Source: JAFLCL01 sp039809495
Lineage (GTDB): Bacteria > Myxococcota_A > Polyangia > Polyangiales > Sandaracinaceae
Direction of reading: 5' to 3'
DNA: 64,000 nt
NCBI GenBank assembly: GCA_039809495.1
Contig: JBDHVC010000021.1
Location: 1-64,000 of the forward strand
Shown here: piece by piece, positions 61,913 to 64,000 of the stretch
Layout of the letters: each line of letters starts with the position of its first letter
How positions within the stretch are numbered: the stretch's first letter is position 1
Program-made: the position numbers and the translations under genes
The notes under the pieces: generated by a model
Seen by the model: only the letters and a program-made list of their open reading frames with translations
Databases searched by the model: none
What the model was told of the DNA's origin: nothing

Positions 61913-63376
61913 ATGACGACCCGCGAACCCCCGCCCGTGGCCCCGAAGGCCGCGCTCCGCTCCTTCCTCGAGATCCCCTACGACGAGCTCGAGGAGCTGA
62001 ACCTCCGGGTCAAGGCCGAGCGCCTCGGACACGTGAAGCCGGACGTCGCGCGCGAGACCCGCACGAAGTACCTGCGCGACGAGAAGCGCATCAAGGCGGT
62101 GACGGTCTGCTTCACGGACCTCGAGGGGCGCCTGCGGATGCTCGACTACGACAAGAAGCACCTGCTCTCGAGCGCGGACAACCTCACCTTCGACGGCAGC
62201 TCGGTGCGCGGCTTCTCGACGACGAAGGAGTCGGATCTGCGCCTCGGGATCGACTGGACCGCGTTCTACTGGCTGCCCTCGGACGTCTTCGGTCCGGGCA
62301 AGGTGCTCGTCTTCGGCGTCGTCCTCGATCGCGACGGCACCCCGCACCCGGGCGATCTCCGAGGCCGCCTCAAGGCCTTCACGGACGCGCTCTTTCACGA
62401 GCGCCACACGGTCTGCCACGTCGCGCACGAGATCGAGGGCTTCCTCTTCCAGGGCGTCGACGTCGAGCGACACTTCCACGAGCGTGGGCACTTCGAATTC
62501 GTCTCGACGGGCGGCTACTACCACTCGCTCCCGGGCGACGTGCTCCGGCAGTTCATCGATCACGCAGCCGAGGCGCAGCGCGCGATGGGGTTCGAGAACG
62601 AGAAGGACCACCCCGAGGTCGCGCCCTCGCAGTTCGAGATGAACTTCCGCTACACTGAGGCGCTCGTCGGGGCCGACCAGGTGCAGCTCTACAAGCTGCT
62701 CGCGCGGCAGGTCGCGAGCCAGCTCGGCGTGACGGCCTCCTTCCTCCCGAAGCCGGTGACCGGCGTCAACGGGAACGGGATGCACACGAACCTCTCGCTC
62801 TCGAAGAAGGGCGTGAACCTCTTCCACGACGCGAAGGGGGAGGACGGCCTCTCGAGGGCGGGCTGGGACTTCGTCGCCCGCATCCTCGCGTCCGCGCCCG
62901 ACATCTGCCTCACGCTGAACCCGTCGGTGAACGCGTACCGCAGGCTCGATCCGGCCTACGAGGCGCCGACGCAGATCAAGGCGTCCGCGGCCGATCGCGA
63001 GGCGATGGTGCGCATCCCCTACGGCGACGCGCGCTCGACGCGGGTCGAGGTGCGCTCCGTCGCGCCGGACGTGAACCCGTATCTGAGCGTCTACACGCTG
63101 CTCCGCACCGGCCTCGAGGGGCCGCTCGAGGAGAGCGACGAGAGCCGCAGGTCGCGCACGCGGAACCTCCCCGACAACATCTACGACGCGCTGCGCGTCT
63201 TCAAGGCGAGCGCGTTCGCCAAGCAGCTCCTCGGCGAGGGCATCCACGCGCGCTACGCCGAGCTCAAGGCGGCCGCGGCCGATCGCTGCCCGCGCGCGCT
63301 CGGTGCGCGCGTGAAGACGGGCGAGGTGCAGTTCCACCACGAGGTGACGAACCAGTACCTCTGGTCGCTCTTCTGA
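61913..63376 (+). CDS. glnA: Type I glutamine synthetase lacking the adenylylation loop
   Basis: 487 residues; GGAGGC precedes the ATG by about 5 bp. Beta-grasp N-terminus with LTFDGSSVRGF, catalytic core with HEIEGFLF (Glu ligands), ENEKDHPEVAPSQFEMNF, KPVTGVNGNGMHTNLSL (ammonium/Mg site), NAYRRLDP, and ARSTRVEVR. It makes glutamine from glutamate, ammonia and ATP. The region where NLYDLPPEE with the adenylylated Tyr normally sits is replaced by RSRTRNLPDNIYDALRVFKAS, so GlnE control is unlikely. An extra N-terminal stretch of about 45 residues is present. Cytoplasmic, usually dodecameric. Confidence 0.92.
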   Translation: MTTREPPPVAPKAALRSFLEIPYDELEELNLRVKAERLGHVKPDVARETRTKYLRDEKRIKAVTVCFTDLEGRLRMLDYDKKHLLSSADNLTFDGSSVRGFSTTKESDLRLGIDWTAFYWLPSDVFGPGKVLVFGVVLDRDGTPHPGDLRGRLKAFTDALFHERHTVCHVAHEIEGFLFQGVDVERHFHERGHFEFVSTGGYYHSLPGDVLRQFIDHAAEAQRAMGFENEKDHPEVAPSQFEMNFRYTEALVGADQVQLYKLLARQVASQLGVTASFLPKPVTGVNGNGMHTNLSLSKKGVNLFHDAKGEDGLSRAGWDFVARILASAPDICLTLNPSVNAYRRLDPAYEAPTQIKASAADREAMVRIPYGDARSTRVEVRSVAPDVNPYLSVYTLLRTGLEGPLEESDESRRSRTRNLPDNIYDALRVFKASAFAKQLLGEGIHARYAELKAAAADRCPRALGARVKTGEVQFHHEVTNQYLWSLF

Positions 63377-63378
63377 CC

Positions 63379-63423
63379 GCGCGCCTCGAGTCGACGGATC
63401 ACGTCGAGTGAGGCGCGCTGTCA
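63379..63423. repeat. Convergent-stop palindrome, copy 5
   Basis: GCGCGCCTC..GTCGACG-GATCA-CGTCGAG..GAGGCGCGC followed by TGTCA. Terminal TCA (63421-63423) is the stop codon of the zinc protease gene. It begins 2 nt after the glnA stop codon, so the two convergent genes share it. Confidence 0.65.
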
Positions 63424-64000
63424 GTCGTTCCGGCGGCCGCCCAGGAGCCCGCTCCGGATGAGGAAGTAGAGGAGCGTGAGCGCGGCGCTCACGGCCGCGG
63501 CGACGTAGGTCCACGCCGCCGCGCGCAACACGCTGCGCGCGCCGGCGAGCTCTTCGCCCCCGAGCAGGCGCCCCTGCTCGATCGCGACGAGCGCCCTCCG
63601 GCTCGCGTCGAACTCGACGGGCAGGGTCACGATCTGGAAGAAGACGACCATCGCGAAGAGCGCGATGCCGAGGATCATCACGAGCTGCCCGAGCCCGCCG
63701 CCCGTGTACCCGCTCATGAGGAAGCCGACGAAGATGATGGGCATCGCGAAGGGCGAGGCGATCTGCACGACGGGCACGAGCGCCGAGCGCAGCCCGAGGA
63801 ACGCGTAGGCCTCGGCGTGCTGGATCGCGTGCCCGACCTCGTGGGCCGCGACGCCGACCGCCGCGATCGAGCGGCCGCCGTAGACGTCGGGTGAGAGGCG
63901 CAGCGCGCGCTCGCCCGGCGAGTAGTGATCCGAGAGGAAGCCGCGGCTCGGCTCGATCCGCACGCCGCGCACGCCCTTCGTCTCGAGGATCCACGCGGCG
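63421..64000 (-). CDS. YugP-type neutral zinc metallopeptidase (5' partial)
   Basis: The frame is open through the window end (AAWILETKGVRGVRIEPSRG), so the start lies beyond 64000; 192 residues are visible. Signature of the membrane-bound YugP/Zn_peptidase_2 family: GFLSDHYSPGERALRLSPDVYGGRSIAAVGVAAHEVGHAIQHAEAYAFLGLRSALVP, with the zinc motif HEVGH and a Glu base. Three membrane helices follow (SPFAMPIIFVGFLM, LVMILGIALFAMVVFFQIVTLPVEFDAS, TYVAAAVSAALTLLYFLI). Substrate unknown. Confidence 0.9.
   Translation of the reverse strand, partial: AAWILETKGVRGVRIEPSRGFLSDHYSPGERALRLSPDVYGGRSIAAVGVAAHEVGHAIQHAEAYAFLGLRSALVPVVQIASPFAMPIIFVGFLMSGYTGGGLGQLVMILGIALFAMVVFFQIVTLPVEFDASRRALVAIEQGRLLGGEELAGARSVLRAAAWTYVAAAVSAALTLLYFLIRSGLLGGRRND

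Overview
The window is very GC-rich (roughly 70% or more by eye), gene-dense and chromosomal. It looks like a myxobacterium of the Polyangiales/Sandaracinus type. Pointers are Cys-rich secreted proteins with short Arg-rich MYXO-CTERM-like tails, MopE-like Asp/Cys repeats, large Ser/Thr protein kinases, a PilZ protein, many lipoproteins, frequent GTG starts and 1-4 bp stop/start overlaps. Taxonomy is inferred from protein style only. I found no insertion sequence, phage gene, CRISPR array or rRNA, and one tRNA.

Layout. 1-4.5 kb: end of a TolC-type efflux gene, an NtrC-type regulator, DNA polymerase III delta (holA) and a membrane protein. 4.6-12.4 kb: a 1004-residue kinase/ATPase/TPR protein, two tandem trypsin-like proteases and a small TPR-like protein. 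12.4-19.2 kb: rsmG, a GAF/degenerate PTS-EI protein, an alpha/beta hydrolase, a glycosyltransferase, a second Ser/Thr kinase and PilZ. 19.2-25.2 kb: a lipoprotein, a putative secreted muramidase, ppa, a MoaB-like gene, lgt and a lipoprotein. 25.3-30.2 kb: an operon of PHP-domain lipoprotein, outer-membrane barrel and flippase-like protein. 30.3-37.3 kb: McrB-like ATPase, S1-domain protein, a small secreted protein, cysteine synthase-like enzyme, membrane protein, TetR regulator and UbiB-family kinase. 37.4-44.1 kb: the elongasome operon mreC-mreD-mrdA-rodA-slt (minus strand).

44.2-55.8 kb is a compact partial denitrification module: RIC/hemerythrin, nirK-nirV-sco, norC-norB-norQ-norD, a Crp/Fnr regulator and a porin. 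It converts nitrite to NO to N2O; no nosZ is present. It lies between mreC and mreB (56.6-57.6 kb), genes that are normally adjacent. Five 14-bp inverted repeats close to ATGAC-N4-GTCAT lie in its promoter regions. At four of them the repeat ends exactly 21 bp before a candidate -10 hexamer, which fits activation by the Crp/Fnr protein encoded inside the module.

55.9-64 kb: a MshEN-domain gene and mreB, three lipoproteins (VWA, cyclophilin, CBM9-like), a thioesterase, a tRNA-Leu(UAA) with an unusually short variable arm, a small membrane protein, glnA behind an AT-rich leader, and a YugP-type zinc protease cut by the window end.

Two genome-wide habits show up. Several genes lack a Shine-Dalgarno sequence but have a TAnnnT-like hexamer 6-7 nt before the start, as expected for leaderless mRNAs. 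Convergent gene pairs often end inside a shared palindrome whose last bases supply the stop codon of the minus-strand gene.
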